A stretch of DNA of 64,000 nt from Chryseobacterium indologenes (GCF_002025665.1 NZ_CP018786.1:5084001-5148000); one strand, 5' to 3'; shown: positions 48,780 to 58,383, counted from the first letter of the stretch. Notes: a model not told the origin generated them from the letters alone. Numbers and translations are program-made.

Positions 48780-49709
48780 TTAAAAATCTATTTTTACTTT
48801 AGTATCCACTTTCATTTTCACGATTGCACCGATTAAAAGTGGCCTGTTGTCTTTAATATGTCCATTCGGGAAGGCAAATACTACCGGGAAATTATACTTT
48901 GAAATTCTGTCCGAGATCAGTTTATAAACAAACTCATCAAAACTTTCTTCATAGCTGTTATTTTCCTTTTCATCTCCCATATTGGTCATTCCGCCAACGA
49001 TGAGTCCTTTGATTTTATTGAAGACACCTGCCAGCTCCAGACTCATGATCATACGGTCCAGTGCATAGAAGTTTTCTCCGATATCTTCGATAAACAGAAT
49101 CTTGTCTTTAAAGTCAAAAGAATATTTGGTTCCCAGAAGGGCATAGATAAGGGCTAAATTTCCTCCAACCAATTCTCCCTGAATATTCCCTTTTTTGTTC
49201 AAAGGGTGAGATTTAAGGCTGTATTTAGGCTTTTTGCCTTTAAGGATATCAAAGATCAGATCATAGCTTTCATCTGTAACTCCAAAGCTGGATGTTTTGA
49301 TGGTTTGCCCATGGATGGAAACAAAACCTTTTTTCATCAGATAACTCTGGATCACTGTATTATCGGAATATCCAATGTACCATTTCGGGTTTTCTGTAAA
49401 ATTTTTCAGTGTCAGGTGCTGGATCAGATGCTGGCAACCATATCCACCTCTCGAAGCCCATACAGCTCTTATTTCCGTATCGTTTAAGGCCCAGTTGATA
49501 TCTTTTGTTCTTTCCTTTTCTGTTCCGGCATAATTATATCCGTTTGAAAATTTAGTGTAGAGATGTTCTCCGAGAACGGGTTCAAAACCTCTGCTTTTAA
49601 TCATTTCTATTCCCTTTTCCAGTTGAGTAGCATCTACTGCTCCTGCAGGGGAAATAACAGCTATTTTGTCTCCTTTTTTAAGAGACTTTGGAAAGATCAT
49701 TTTTTTCAT
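48780..49709 (-). CDS. LD-carboxypeptidase (peptidase family S66)
   Basis: A 309-residue cytosolic serine peptidase. The nucleophile Ser is in WYIGYSDNTVIQSYL (about 111-125), with VGGNLALIYALLGT following (about 183-196) and the catalytic Glu/His area in KILFIEDIGENFYALDRM and PNGHI near the C terminus. Family members (LdcA) recycle muropeptides by removing terminal D-Ala from tetrapeptides; MccF-like detoxification is an alternative. It overlaps the LysE-type gene by 4 nt (ATGA), so the two are coupled. Confidence 0.9.
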   Translation of the reverse strand: MKKMIFPKSLKKGDKIAVISPAGAVDATQLEKGIEMIKSRGFEPVLGEHLYTKFSNGYNYAGTEKERTKDINWALNDTEIRAVWASRGGYGCQHLIQHLTLKNFTENPKWYIGYSDNTVIQSYLMKKGFVSIHGQTIKTSSFGVTDESYDLIFDILKGKKPKYSLKSHPLNKKGNIQGELVGGNLALIYALLGTKYSFDFKDKILFIEDIGENFYALDRMIMSLELAGVFNKIKGLIVGGMTNMGDEKENNSYEESFDEFVYKLISDRISKYNFPVVFAFPNGHIKDNRPLLIGAIVKMKVDTKVKIDF

Positions 49710-50392
49710 TTTGTTTTTTGATATTTTACTTCTTTCTTTTCTGCTTCCTCCAGTTGTTTTTCAAATTGGTTGAACTTTTTGAAACTCTGCAGGAAAATAA
49801 AGAAACTGAAGATAATAAGAATACAGCCAACAACTCTTCTGATTTGGTTGGCTAGTTTTTGTGTTAATTTATCATGAAATTGCTTGGCAAGAAATATCTT
49901 GGCAAGATCTATAGACAGGTAAGTGGCCAGTACTATGCTGATGTATAAAATAAAACTGCTGGTGTCCGGATATTGATTCCTTACGGAAATTACCGTTACC
50001 AGCCAGAAAAGGATGACTCCAACATTCAAAAGATTAAAGAAAAAACCATTGAAAAAGGTCTTAATATAATTTTGGCCAATGATCTTTTCTTCTCCCGGCA
50101 TGTGCATTTTGGTTTTGGTCACCAGCATCACAATTCCATAGATGAAAATAAGAATAGAGGTGATCCTGTAGAAACCCGGATGTTTATCAATTAAAGAAAC
50201 AATATCTGTACTGGCATAATACGCCGCTACAATGCATAATAAATCTGCAGTAATCACACCAAGATCCAGTGATAAGGCATGTCTGGGGCCTCTGGAAAAG
50301 CTGGTTTCAATTAACAGGAAAAAAATAGGTCCTATGAAAACCAGGCTCAGCATAAATCCTAATATGATGGCAGATAGTACAAGTTCTAGCAT
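49706..50392 (-). CDS. LysE family transporter
   Basis: A 228-residue membrane protein with six hydrophobic segments. FIGPIFFLLIETSFSRGPRHALSLDLGVITADLLCI (about 19-53) is the LysE/RhtB-type opening, and VGVILFWLVTVISV a later helix. Members export amino acids or other small solutes; substrate unknown. A charged C-terminal tail (KQLEEAEKKEVKYQKTK) follows the last helix. It overlaps the LD-carboxypeptidase start, suggesting coupled export and cleavage of peptides. Confidence 0.85.
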   Translation of the reverse strand: MLELVLSAIILGFMLSLVFIGPIFFLLIETSFSRGPRHALSLDLGVITADLLCIVAAYYASTDIVSLIDKHPGFYRITSILIFIYGIVMLVTKTKMHMPGEEKIIGQNYIKTFFNGFFFNLLNVGVILFWLVTVISVRNQYPDTSSFILYISIVLATYLSIDLAKIFLAKQFHDKLTQKLANQIRRVVGCILIIFSFFIFLQSFKKFNQFEKQLEEAEKKEVKYQKTK

Positions 50393-50561
50393 TAAGTGGT
50401 GTTTTAAAATGAATAAAAATTCATTTCGTTTAATACAAAGTTAGACTTTATGATTTAATTATTCAATAAAGTTGTGATATATCAAGTAGATTTTAATCAG
50501 ACTTTAATGTAAAAATTTTAAGAAATAGGAGAGGAGCGTTTATTATACGTTTTTTTCTAAA

Positions 50562-50600
50562 AAAAAAGAGGTCGTTCCATTTCGAAACAACCTCTTTTTT
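50562..50600 (-). terminator. terminator of the rnr operon
   Basis: AAAAAAGAGG and CCTCTTTTTT close a stem with an imperfect inner helix, followed by T on the minus strand. It is 37 nt beyond the stop at 50637. Confidence 0.85.
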
Positions 50601-50636
50601 ATTATAATTTTACTGAATACGTTCAGCAATCTTTTT

Positions 50637-51149
50637 TTATTTTTCCAAACAGTTTTCATTAAAAACAAATTCGAAATCTTTTCTGATTTTAAGACCAAAA
50701 ATACCTCTTTCAAAGGTATAGATAACCTGATTCTTAAACAGCATTCTTTTATAATCAATCAAAAAGCTTCTTGTCATATAAGAATATTCGTAGGCGTTTC
50801 CACTCAAATAAACGTAAGTAGTTTTACCTTTCTGATGACTGCGTACACTCCCAACCTCCGAAACCATACATCTGAAACAGTATGTTTCTTTAGTCGGATT
50901 CATTCCTGTAACATAATTGATCAAAAAAAATGCATTGACTATCTGTGGAAATGTAACTGCAAAAAAGTATTTTTTTCCTTGTTTATCAATATTAATAATA
51001 TTTCTTTTGATTAAAATATTACATATGAATACAAGGACGATTATAGCGAGTACAAAAAGATAAAAATTGATAACAGTGTTAAAAATAACTGTTATCAATA
51101 ATATTACGTTTAAAATACTAAATACAATGTATTTATCTATTCTCGTCAT
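50637..51149 (-). CDS. uncharacterised membrane protein downstream of rnr
   Basis: I do not recognise a family. The 170-residue protein has two adjacent hydrophobic helices (about 9-50) and a third near 62-80 (YFFAVTFPQIVNAFFLINYVTG), followed by a soluble domain with YCFRCMVSEVG and a beta-like end (FEFVFNENCLEK). Cys pairs (YCFRC) may bind metal or form a disulfide. Its start overlaps the rnr stop by 1 nt (TAATG), so it is co-translated with RNase R. Function unknown. Confidence 0.7.
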   Translation of the reverse strand: MTRIDKYIVFSILNVILLITVIFNTVINFYLFVLAIIVLVFICNILIKRNIINIDKQGKKYFFAVTFPQIVNAFFLINYVTGMNPTKETYCFRCMVSEVGSVRSHQKGKTTYVYLSGNAYEYSYMTRSFLIDYKRMLFKNQVIYTFERGIFGLKIRKDFEFVFNENCLEK

Positions 51150-53302
51150 TACTTCACAATCTGGAAATCAAGCTGCTTCTGAATCAGATTGGCTTTTACC
51201 ACTTTGATCTGAACTTCATCCCCCAGCTGATATTTATTTCCGTGTCTGATTCCGTATACGGCATGGGTTTTCGCATCATACATATAAGAATCATCCACAA
51301 GATCTCTCAGCTTGATAAGACCTTCAGCACCGTTCTCAGGAATCTCAACCCAGAAACCAAATTCTGCTACTCCGGAAATCACTCCTTTGAAAGTTTCTCC
51401 CAAATGTTTTTCCATGAATTTCACCTGCATGAATTTGATAGAGTCTCTTTCCGCATCTGCTGCCAATCTTTCCATTGCACTGCAGTGTTTTGCTTTTTCT
51501 TCAAGATCACCTCTGTTCGGAGATTTTCCTCCATCCAGATAATGCTGAAGAAGACGGTGTGCCAACAAATCCGGGTAACGACGGATAGGAGAGGTGAAGT
51601 GGCTGTAATACTCAAACCCCAGACCGTAGTGGCCAATAGGTTCTGTAGAATATACCGCTTTACTCATACTTCTCATCGCAAGCGTTTCAATCATATTTTC
51701 TTCCCCTTTTCCTTTTACATCATGAAGAAGTTTATTCAGAGATGCAGCCACTTTTTTGGTATTGGCTAAATCCATTTTATATCCGAAAGTAGCAACGAAG
51801 TCTCTCAACGATTCCAATTTTGCAGGATCCGGATCGTCGTGAACCCTATAAATAAATGTATTATTGGTGATCTCACCTTTTCTTGAAAGAGATACAAATT
51901 CTGATACTTTTTTATTGGCTAAAAGCATGAATTCCTCGATCAGGTGATTGGAGTCTTTACTGATTTTAAAGTAAACACCAACCGGTTCATTATTTTCATC
52001 AAGATTGAATCTTACTTCACTTCTGTCAAAAGTAATCGCTCCTTTTCTGATACGTTCATGACGCATTATTTTCGCTAGTTTATCAAGCGTATTGATTTCT
52101 TCCGCCAGATCTCCCTGTCCGGTTTCAATACGTTCCTGTGCTTCCTCATAAGTAAATCTTCTGTCTGAATGAATAACCGTTCTTCCAAACCACTGTTTCT
52201 GAATTTCAGCATTGTCATTCAGTTCAAAAACAGCTGAGAAGGTATACTTATCTTCGTGTGGACGAAGTGAACAAACATCATTACTCAAAACTTCTGGTAG
52301 CATCGGCACAACCCTGTCAACAAGATATACCGAAGTAGCTCTCTGGTAGGCTTCATCATCCAGAATTGTTCCCGGCACTACATAATGAGATACGTCAGCA
52401 ATATGAACTCCGATTTCCCAGTTTCCGTTTTCCAGTTTTCTTATGGACAAAGCATCATCAAAGTCCTTCGCATCCTTAGGGTCAATGGTAAATGTACAGA
52501 TATTACGCATATCCCATCGCTTTGTAACCTCTTCATCCGTAATACTTCTGTCTATTTTATCTGCATCAGCTTCAACTTCCGATGGAAATTCATATGGAAG
52601 ACCATATTCTGCAAGAATAGAGTGGATTTCCGTTTCATGTTCTCCCGGAGCACCCAGCACCTGAATGATTTCACCTTCCGGATTTTTATCACCAGGTCTC
52701 CATTCTGTCATTTTTACAATGACCTTATCACCATCTTCAGCGTTGTTGAACTTTCCTTTTGGAATGAAGATATCTGTATTAATTGATTTTTTATCGCAAA
52801 CCACAAACCCAAATTCCTTGTGAGCAACCTTCTGAAACGTCCCTACAAATTCTGTTCTGGTACGTTCCAAAACTTCCAAAACAGAGCCTTCCAGTTTCTT
52901 TCCTTTATAATGATAAGTTATAATAAGAACCTTATCTCCCTGCAATGCATCCTTCACATTTTTGGCGTGAACGAAGACATCATCTTCCAAACCTTCCACA
53001 CTTACGTAAGCATTTCCACTTTGGTTAAAGTCAATAGTTCCGGTAAGCGTTCCTGCGATTTTCAGGTTCACTATATATTTTCCTTTTTCTACTTCTTTGA
53101 TCTTTTCAGATCCCTGAAGTTTGTGCAGTGCCTGGATTACAAGTTCTCTTTGTCTTGGATTTTTGTAATCTATTCCGTCAGCGATCTGCTTATAATTATA
53201 AATTTTGGATGAATTTGCATTCATAAAACGGAGGATCATTCTTCCGATTTCCATCATTTTTAAATCATTTTTATGACTTATATATTTTCTTTTTTTTGGC
53301 AT
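51149..53302 (-). CDS. rnr: ribonuclease R
   Basis: A 717-residue 3'-5' exoribonuclease of the RNase II family, acting on structured RNA. Domain order: N-terminal helical/HTH (about 1-70), cold-shock domains (about 70-230), the RNB catalytic domain (about 260-590, with the Asp cluster in TIDPKDAKDFDDALSI), and a C-terminal S1 domain (about 630-715; FKGVISGVAEFGFWVEIPENGAEGLI). All domains are present. It overlaps the downstream membrane-protein gene by 1 nt. Confidence 0.96.
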   Translation of the reverse strand: MPKKRKYISHKNDLKMMEIGRMILRFMNANSSKIYNYKQIADGIDYKNPRQRELVIQALHKLQGSEKIKEVEKGKYIVNLKIAGTLTGTIDFNQSGNAYVSVEGLEDDVFVHAKNVKDALQGDKVLIITYHYKGKKLEGSVLEVLERTRTEFVGTFQKVAHKEFGFVVCDKKSINTDIFIPKGKFNNAEDGDKVIVKMTEWRPGDKNPEGEIIQVLGAPGEHETEIHSILAEYGLPYEFPSEVEADADKIDRSITDEEVTKRWDMRNICTFTIDPKDAKDFDDALSIRKLENGNWEIGVHIADVSHYVVPGTILDDEAYQRATSVYLVDRVVPMLPEVLSNDVCSLRPHEDKYTFSAVFELNDNAEIQKQWFGRTVIHSDRRFTYEEAQERIETGQGDLAEEINTLDKLAKIMRHERIRKGAITFDRSEVRFNLDENNEPVGVYFKISKDSNHLIEEFMLLANKKVSEFVSLSRKGEITNNTFIYRVHDDPDPAKLESLRDFVATFGYKMDLANTKKVAASLNKLLHDVKGKGEENMIETLAMRSMSKAVYSTEPIGHYGLGFEYYSHFTSPIRRYPDLLAHRLLQHYLDGGKSPNRGDLEEKAKHCSAMERLAADAERDSIKFMQVKFMEKHLGETFKGVISGVAEFGFWVEIPENGAEGLIKLRDLVDDSYMYDAKTHAVYGIRHGNKYQLGDEVQIKVVKANLIQKQLDFQIVK

Positions 53303-53638
53303 TTTAATTTTCTTTTAATTGTTTTGGTCTTTCCCAACTAAGACCTTTTTCTAAATCTTCCTTATTCGTTCCTTTGTATAAGGTTATTCAATTTCATCAT
53401 TAGAATCTTTCCGTAAATCATCAGAAATTATCTTTCATTTTGCTTACAACGGGAGCTTTAGTTTTGTATAAATTTAATACAATTCTGGAGAAGAAAAGAG
53501 AAAAACCTTTTATTAAATATGTTTCAAATATAAGAAAGGCTTTGGAGAATAATAGAGTGTAATTTCTATTGGACACTGCAAATGTACAAATAAAAAATAA
53601 ATAAGGCTTGTAAAGTGATTTACAAGCCTTATTTATAA
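53303..53638. other. 336-bp intergenic region between rnr and rpiB
   Basis: No gene supported; the one open frame (53421-53645, minus) runs over the rpiB terminator and has no recognisable protein features. The region near 53599-53634 is the rpiB terminator; the rest is AT-rich and carries the rnr upstream sequence. Confidence 0.6.
53599..53634 (-). terminator. rpiB terminator
   Basis: AAATAAGGCTTGTAAA-GTGA-TTTACAAGCCTTATTT is a perfect 16-bp stem right after the rpiB stop codon, with an AT-rich tail. Confidence 0.9.
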
Positions 53639-54073
53639 TTAGCAAACTGCAATTTTGTCAACTCTGTTCTGGTGTCTTCCACCTTCGAAGTCTGTTGAAA
53701 GAAATTTATCTATAATTTCAATCGCCAGTTCTTTAGATATAAATCTTGCCGGCATTGAAATCATGTTAGCATCATTATGTTGTCTTGCCAGTGTTGCAAT
53801 CTCCGGCATCCAGCATAAAGCACATCTTATTTTCTGGTGTTTGTTCGCAGTGATCTGAACTCCGTTTCCGCTTCCACAGATCAGAATTCCCAGCTCATTT
53901 TCTCCGTTTTCCACAGAGGTTGCAGCAGGGTGTACAAAGTCCGGATAATCCACACTGTTTGTGGAAAACGTTCCAAAATCCTGAACTTCAAAACGTTCTG
54001 AAAGGTAGTTCTTAACAATCTCCTTATATTCATAGCCTGCATGGTCCGCTGCGATAGCAATTTTTCTTTTCAT
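53639..54073 (-). CDS. rpiB: ribose-5-phosphate isomerase B
   Basis: A 144-residue LacAB/RpiB-family isomerase that interconverts ribose-5-phosphate and ribulose-5-phosphate. IAADHAGYEYKE (6-17) holds the substrate-binding Asp-His, GILICGSGNGVQITANK (about 62-78) the active-site loop, and CWMPEIATLARQHNDANMISMPARFI (about 87-112) the His and Asn-Asp-Ala-Asn motif. Length and motifs are standard. It lies next to a DnaA-box-rich intergenic region. Confidence 0.93.
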   Translation of the reverse strand: MKRKIAIAADHAGYEYKEIVKNYLSERFEVQDFGTFSTNSVDYPDFVHPAATSVENGENELGILICGSGNGVQITANKHQKIRCALCWMPEIATLARQHNDANMISMPARFISKELAIEIIDKFLSTDFEGGRHQNRVDKIAVC

Positions 54074-54717
54074 AATACTCTTATTAAGCTTTATTAGATT
54101 CTATTTCCTTACAAAGGTAAGAATAATAACAATTCGTGTTAGTAAACCCTGAGTTAATTGTGAAAAGGTATGTGAATAACTGTGGAAAACTTTTATCAAC
54201 TTTCTATTTTTAAAGATGAATTTATTTCGTAATAGAAAATCTTTTCTCAAACTTTTACCACAACTTTCCAGATGTTTTCTTCAGCTATCCCCAGATTTTT
54301 CCATAATAAAATAACTAATAATGGTTTCATTTCAAAGTTATCAACATTTGTTAATAAGTATGTGAAATAGCGGGTTTACAGAGATTTATATTGTGAATTA
54401 AATATGAGTTGAATAAAAGTTGAATGTTATCAATTTTTAGCCTAAAACTTATCCCCGAAACTAACAACACTCAACAACAACTACATTATTCTTTTTTTTA
54501 AAAGAGAAAAAATTGTTGATTAATGGGTGATTGGGTTCGGGGAAAGTTTTTGAAAACTTTTATTTTAATCAAACTGTTGAAAAAGTTTAAAACCTTACAT
54601 TTGTGAAACAAAAATTCAATGAGATTTATGAAATTGTTCTTGCGAGATTTTACCGAAAGCTAAAACGGATTTTGAGCACGGCGGTTTCATAGGGCTTAGC
54701 AAAAAATAAATCTACTT
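54074..54717. other. 644-bp AT-rich intergenic region with DnaA-box cluster (origin candidate)
   Basis: No gene. Three DnaA-box-like 9-mers in one direction lie at 54159-54167 (TGTGAAAAG), 54171-54179 (TGTGAATAA, exact TTATTCACA complement) and 54181-54189 (TGTGGAAAA). Near matches follow at about 54338 (TTATCAACA) and 54391 (TGTGAATTA). The stretch is strongly AT-rich and between housekeeping genes. With the parS pair 4-6 kb away it could be oriC, though a regulatory role of DnaA boxes is possible. The pgk promoter lies at its right end. Confidence 0.4.
54596..54603 (+). promoter_or_regulatory. pgk promoter candidate
   Basis: TACATTTG fits the -7 consensus TAnnTTTG. A TTG lies 16 nt upstream (54577-54579), close to the usual -33 spacing. 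Transcription would start near 54610, leaving a 5' leader of about 110 nt before pgk. Confidence 0.5.
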
Positions 54718-55908
54718 ATGAAAACAATCAATGATCTTAATTTTAAAGATAAGAAGGCTCTGGTAAGAGTGGACTTCAATGTTCCACAGGACGATCAACT
54801 GAAGGTGACAGACAACACAAGAATTGTTGCTGTGAAACCAACGGTGGAAAAGATCCTTAATGATGGTGGTTCTGTCATCTTAATCACACACCTTGGAAGA
54901 CCTAAGGGAGAGGTTAAAGATGAATTTTCCCTTAAACATATTGTTGGCGAAGTTTCTGCAGTTTTAGGACAGGAAGTGAAATTTGTTGATGAATGCATTG
55001 GAGAAAAGGCAGAGCAAGCAGCTGCAGATTTAAAACCAGGAGAAATCTTACTATTGGAAAATGTACGTTTTCATAATGAAGAGGAAAAAGGAGATACTGC
55101 TTTTGCAGAGAAGCTTTCAAAATTAGGAGATGCTTATGTAAATGATGCATTTGGAACGGCACACAGAGCTCACGCTTCCACAGCAGTAATTGCTCAGTAT
55201 TTTCCATCAACTAAATATTTCGGTTTATTGATGGCTAAAGAGCTTCAGGCAATCGATAAAGTATTAAAAAGTGGAGAGAAACCTGTTACTGCTATCCTGG
55301 GAGGTTCGAAGGTTTCAACTAAAATTACCATTATAGAAAATATTCTTCCTGCAGTAGATAATCTGATCATTGGAGGTGGTATGGCATTTACTTTTATTAA
55401 GGCGCTTGGAGGTAAAATCGGGAATTCTCTTGTAGAAGAAGATAAACTTCCTTTGGCCCTTGAAATTTTAGGAAAAGCTAAAGAGCACAAAGTAAAAGTA
55501 TATCTTCCGTCTGATGCCATCATCGCTGAAAGCTTTAGTAATGATGTGGAGAGAAAAGAAGTTGATATTTATACAATTCCTGAAGGATGGATGGGACTTG
55601 ATGCTGGCCACAAATCAAGAGATCAGTTCAATGATGTACTGTTAAATTCAAGAACGATCCTTTGGAATGGGCCAATCGGTGTTTTTGAAATGTCAAATTT
55701 TGCGGGTGGAACAGTTGCATTAGGTGAGAGTATTGCTGAAGCAACAAGATTAGGAGCTTTCTCTTTAGTAGGAGGAGGAGACAGTGTTGCTTTCGTAAAG
55801 CAATTCGGATATGCTGATCAGGTAAGCTACGTTTCTACCGGAGGTGGAGCAATGCTTGAAAGTCTTGAAGGACTTGAATTACCAGGAGTAGCAGCAATCA
55901 ATAATTAA
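54718..55908 (+). CDS. pgk: phosphoglycerate kinase
   Basis: A 396-residue glycolytic kinase, 1,3-bisphosphoglycerate plus ADP to 3-phosphoglycerate plus ATP. RVDFNVPQ (17-24) binds substrate, LITHLGRPKG (about 57-66) and ENVRFHNEEE (about 113-122) are conserved, with GDAYVNDAFGTAHRAHAS, GGSKVSTKI and LVGGGDSVAF later. Length and all motifs are standard. Strong terminator follows. Monocistronic. Confidence 0.97.
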   Translation: MKTINDLNFKDKKALVRVDFNVPQDDQLKVTDNTRIVAVKPTVEKILNDGGSVILITHLGRPKGEVKDEFSLKHIVGEVSAVLGQEVKFVDECIGEKAEQAAADLKPGEILLLENVRFHNEEEKGDTAFAEKLSKLGDAYVNDAFGTAHRAHASTAVIAQYFPSTKYFGLLMAKELQAIDKVLKSGEKPVTAILGGSKVSTKITIIENILPAVDNLIIGGGMAFTFIKALGGKIGNSLVEEDKLPLALEILGKAKEHKVKVYLPSDAIIAESFSNDVERKEVDIYTIPEGWMGLDAGHKSRDQFNDVLLNSRTILWNGPIGVFEMSNFAGGTVALGESIAEATRLGAFSLVGGGDSVAFVKQFGYADQVSYVSTGGGAMLESLEGLELPGVAAINN

Positions 55909-55920
55909 TAGAAAATAAAA

Positions 55921-55951
55921 AAGCCTGCTAATTATATTAGCAGGCTTTTTT
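55921..55951 (+). terminator. pgk terminator
   Basis: AAGCCTGCTAAT-TAT-ATTAGCAGGCTT is a perfect 12-bp stem followed by a T run. Confidence 0.95.
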
Positions 55952-57020
55952 ATTTCTTAAACTTAAAGAAAATCCTTTATTGATCGTAGTTTTAATAATA
56001 TTTTAGATATAACTTATAGTTATATATAGAGGGGTTGAATTCTCTTTCAGGTACTTATGTTTTTCAGGAAATTTATGATCAGGATATTCTTATAAAATTT
56101 ATCAATTTAAGTGTTTTTAATTCTTGTTTTATTCTCTTTTTGCTTTGGTAAATGACCATGATTTTTGCAGTACTATTGATATATAAAAAAGATTTTTTCT
56201 ATGAATTATACTTTGTATTTCGAAATGTATAAAGAAGTAATTGATATGATTTTATGAAAAGTATTAGAGGATTGGTAGGAGAGAGTTGTGATTTTTTTTC
56301 CAATTATAATAAGGCTTTTTTTACCTTTTTGAATAAGAACTTGAGAGAGTGGTATTAAAATTACCGGTTTCTTGGAATAGTATTTTATATTGTTTTAATT
56401 TTTAAATTTCTATTAGAAAAAGGAAGATATAAATTTTTGGAAATTTTAAATATTTATATTCAATGATTTATTTATTTCACATATCAGTGATAGTGTTGTA
56501 TCTTATTGATTATTAATAATTAAACTAATTTATTAACTATCTTATCCTTTATTATTTTCATTTGATATTCTTACTGCAATAACAGAAATCAATAGGTAAC
56601 TACAACAAAATGAATAAGTTATTTACTTTTAGAATTTTTAAGACCTCTTTCCAGGATAAATTTAAATGAGTTTTAATTTTTTATTTCTTAGACTTAAAAA
56701 TTTTCCATGAAGTTTAAAATCGTTTAGGTGTTTTCAATTTTTAAATTTTTTTATTGAGTATTGATTTTTGAAATTCTCTGCAATTATTAATTTTTACTTT
56801 TTTCCAGTTTTCATAAAAAACAGAAACTGTCAATTTTTATCAATTTTATTTTTTTTGAAATAGAGTAAAATTATTTTTCATCAAAAATGATGGAGTGGAG
56901 TAGGGTAGGTTTTTTTTATCATAGAAGAATTACTTTAGAACGAAATTTGATTTTCTATTTCTTTATCGTCAGTAATATATTTGGCAGAACAGCTTTAATT
57001 TTTTCATTTCAATAAAATCG

Positions 57021-57071
57021 TCGAAAAACGACCTTCATAAATAGCCTAAAAATCGATTTTCTAACTTTTTT
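57021..57071. repeat. direct repeat copy 1 with AAAATCGATTTT palindrome
   Basis: 41 of 51 positions match the copy at 57430-57480 without gaps. Conserved parts are TTCATAAAT and the 12-bp palindrome AAAATCGATTTT (57049-57060). Confidence 0.75.
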
Positions 57072-57380
57072 AGAGTATTTGTATCTTATTTTATTTTGAA
57101 GTTAATTTTAAATTGTTTTTGTGGTAATTTGTATTGTAAAAACTAAATTTCTTCTTTTTTTTCGCTGTTTTTATGCTTTTGTTAAAATTTGAGTTAAAAA
57201 GTTCAAGGAATACTTTAAGAAGATAAATCAAGGGATAGGTAATTTGTATTTCTCTCTATTTTTTAAATGGAGTAGGGGAGATATTTTTTATTGATCGGTA
57301 AGGAAGGTAAATTTCAATCTTATTTTTTGATTTGATAAAATTGAGGAAGAATTATTATTTTGGATATGATAGAGAAAAAG

Positions 57381-57410
57381 AAAACTCAGGAGAAATAAAT
57401 CCTGAGTTTT
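57381..57410 (-). terminator. terminator of the methyltransferase gene
   Basis: AAAACTCAGG and CCTGAGTTTT form a 10-bp stem with a 10-nt loop, 60 nt beyond the methyltransferase stop. T tracts occur on both sides, so it may stop transcription in both directions. Confidence 0.75.
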
Positions 57411-57429
57411 TATTTTTAAGTTAAAAATG

Positions 57430-57480
57430 CTGAAAATCGGCTTTCATAAATGGGTCAAAAATCGATTTTCTATCTTTTTT
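57430..57480. repeat. direct repeat copy 2, overlapping the methyltransferase 3' end
   Basis: Second copy of the 51-bp repeat. Its palindrome AAAATCGATTTT is at 57458-57469, directly beside the methyltransferase stop codon (57470-57472), so the repeat enters the coding end by 11 bases. Confidence 0.75.
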
Positions 57481-58291
57481 CAATAATATATATCAAACTC
57501 GAAAATTCGTTGGAAAACAACGCTTTTACGTTCGAAATCGTTCCGTAAACAACAGCTTTTACCCAAAATAGGGGTGATTTTTTGTATTTTTCGCTCAACA
57601 TCGAGATGTAGTAGGAATCAAGTACCAAAGGTTTGATCTTTCTCATTTTCCAGTCTGGATTTTTAGAAAATAAATTTTCCATTCCGTTTTTAGAAAAATG
57701 GTAGACATGTCTTGGCACATCATAAGCAGCCCAATATTCTTTATAATGTTTGGCGTCATAAGAAGTAGGGTTGGGAACTGCGATAATAAGTATTCCTTTT
57801 TCTTTTAATTTTCCATGAAATTTGCGGAGCATTTCATCCTGGTTTTCGATATGTTCAAATACATGCCAGAGTGTAATAGCATCTAAAGTGTTATCTTCAA
57901 TTTTATGAATATCATCTAAAATTGAAGCTTTTGCTATTTTTCCCTGTGCTGCTTTTCTGGCATCAGCATCCGGTTCAAAGCCGAAGGTTTCAAAATCATT
58001 TTCTATATATTTTACAAACTCTCCGGCACCGCATCCGTAGTCAAGAACTTTTGATCCCTTTTTTATTCTGTCTACCAGTATGTTTTTTTTATACTGCAGA
58101 TTAAAAGACTGTAGGAATTTATAAAGTTTTTCTTTTAAACTTCCGGAATCCTGGTGATGAGAAATGTAATCTTCACTTTCATAATATCTGGAAATATTGG
58201 ATGGAATAGGAGTGGTTTTAAAGACTCCTTTTGTTTCAGTCTCTTTAATCTCAAATATTTCCTGTGAAAGAAAATGATCTTTTATTTTCAT
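57470..58291 (-). CDS. class I SAM-dependent methyltransferase
   Basis: A 273-residue protein. The Rossmann methyltransferase core starts at VLDYGCGAGEFVKYI (about 88-102), with FGFEPDADARKAAQ after strand 2 and LWHVFEHIENQDEMLRKF (about 140-157) typical of the Methyltransf_23/UbiG-like group. The N terminus (HFLSQEIFEIKETETKGVFKTTPIPSNISRYY) resembles methyltransferases linked to sugar or lipid substrates. Target unknown. The parS-type site at 58384 lies between it and mnmG. Confidence 0.88.
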   Translation of the reverse strand: MKIKDHFLSQEIFEIKETETKGVFKTTPIPSNISRYYESEDYISHHQDSGSLKEKLYKFLQSFNLQYKKNILVDRIKKGSKVLDYGCGAGEFVKYIENDFETFGFEPDADARKAAQGKIAKASILDDIHKIEDNTLDAITLWHVFEHIENQDEMLRKFHGKLKEKGILIIAVPNPTSYDAKHYKEYWAAYDVPRHVYHFSKNGMENLFSKNPDWKMRKIKPLVLDSYYISMLSEKYKKSPLFWVKAVVYGTISNVKALFSNEFSSLIYIIEKR

Positions 58292-58383
58292 TGAAGTAAA
58301 TATCTTTTATATGGTAAAAAAATTAAGATATTCAGAAGTGTTTTACGCTTATAAATACCTTAATTTTTGTTTTTATTTTCTAA

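Larger units (their letters stand above)
55952..57469. other. about 1.5-kb gene-free AT-rich region
   Basis: No ORF above about 60 codons with protein-like features on either strand. The plus strand is T-rich and has more G than C, with purine-rich words such as GGAGTGGAGTAGGGTAGG (56892) and GGAGTAGGGGAG (57269). It contains a diverged 51-bp direct repeat (57021-57071 and 57430-57480) and a hairpin at 57381-57410. No tRNA or rRNA gene was seen. It is the longest non-coding stretch in the window. Confidence 0.75.

Noticed and set aside
53421..53645. 74-residue ORF between rnr and rpiB
   Set aside because: It overlaps the rpiB terminator and stop, and the translation has no domain or composition typical of a protein gene.
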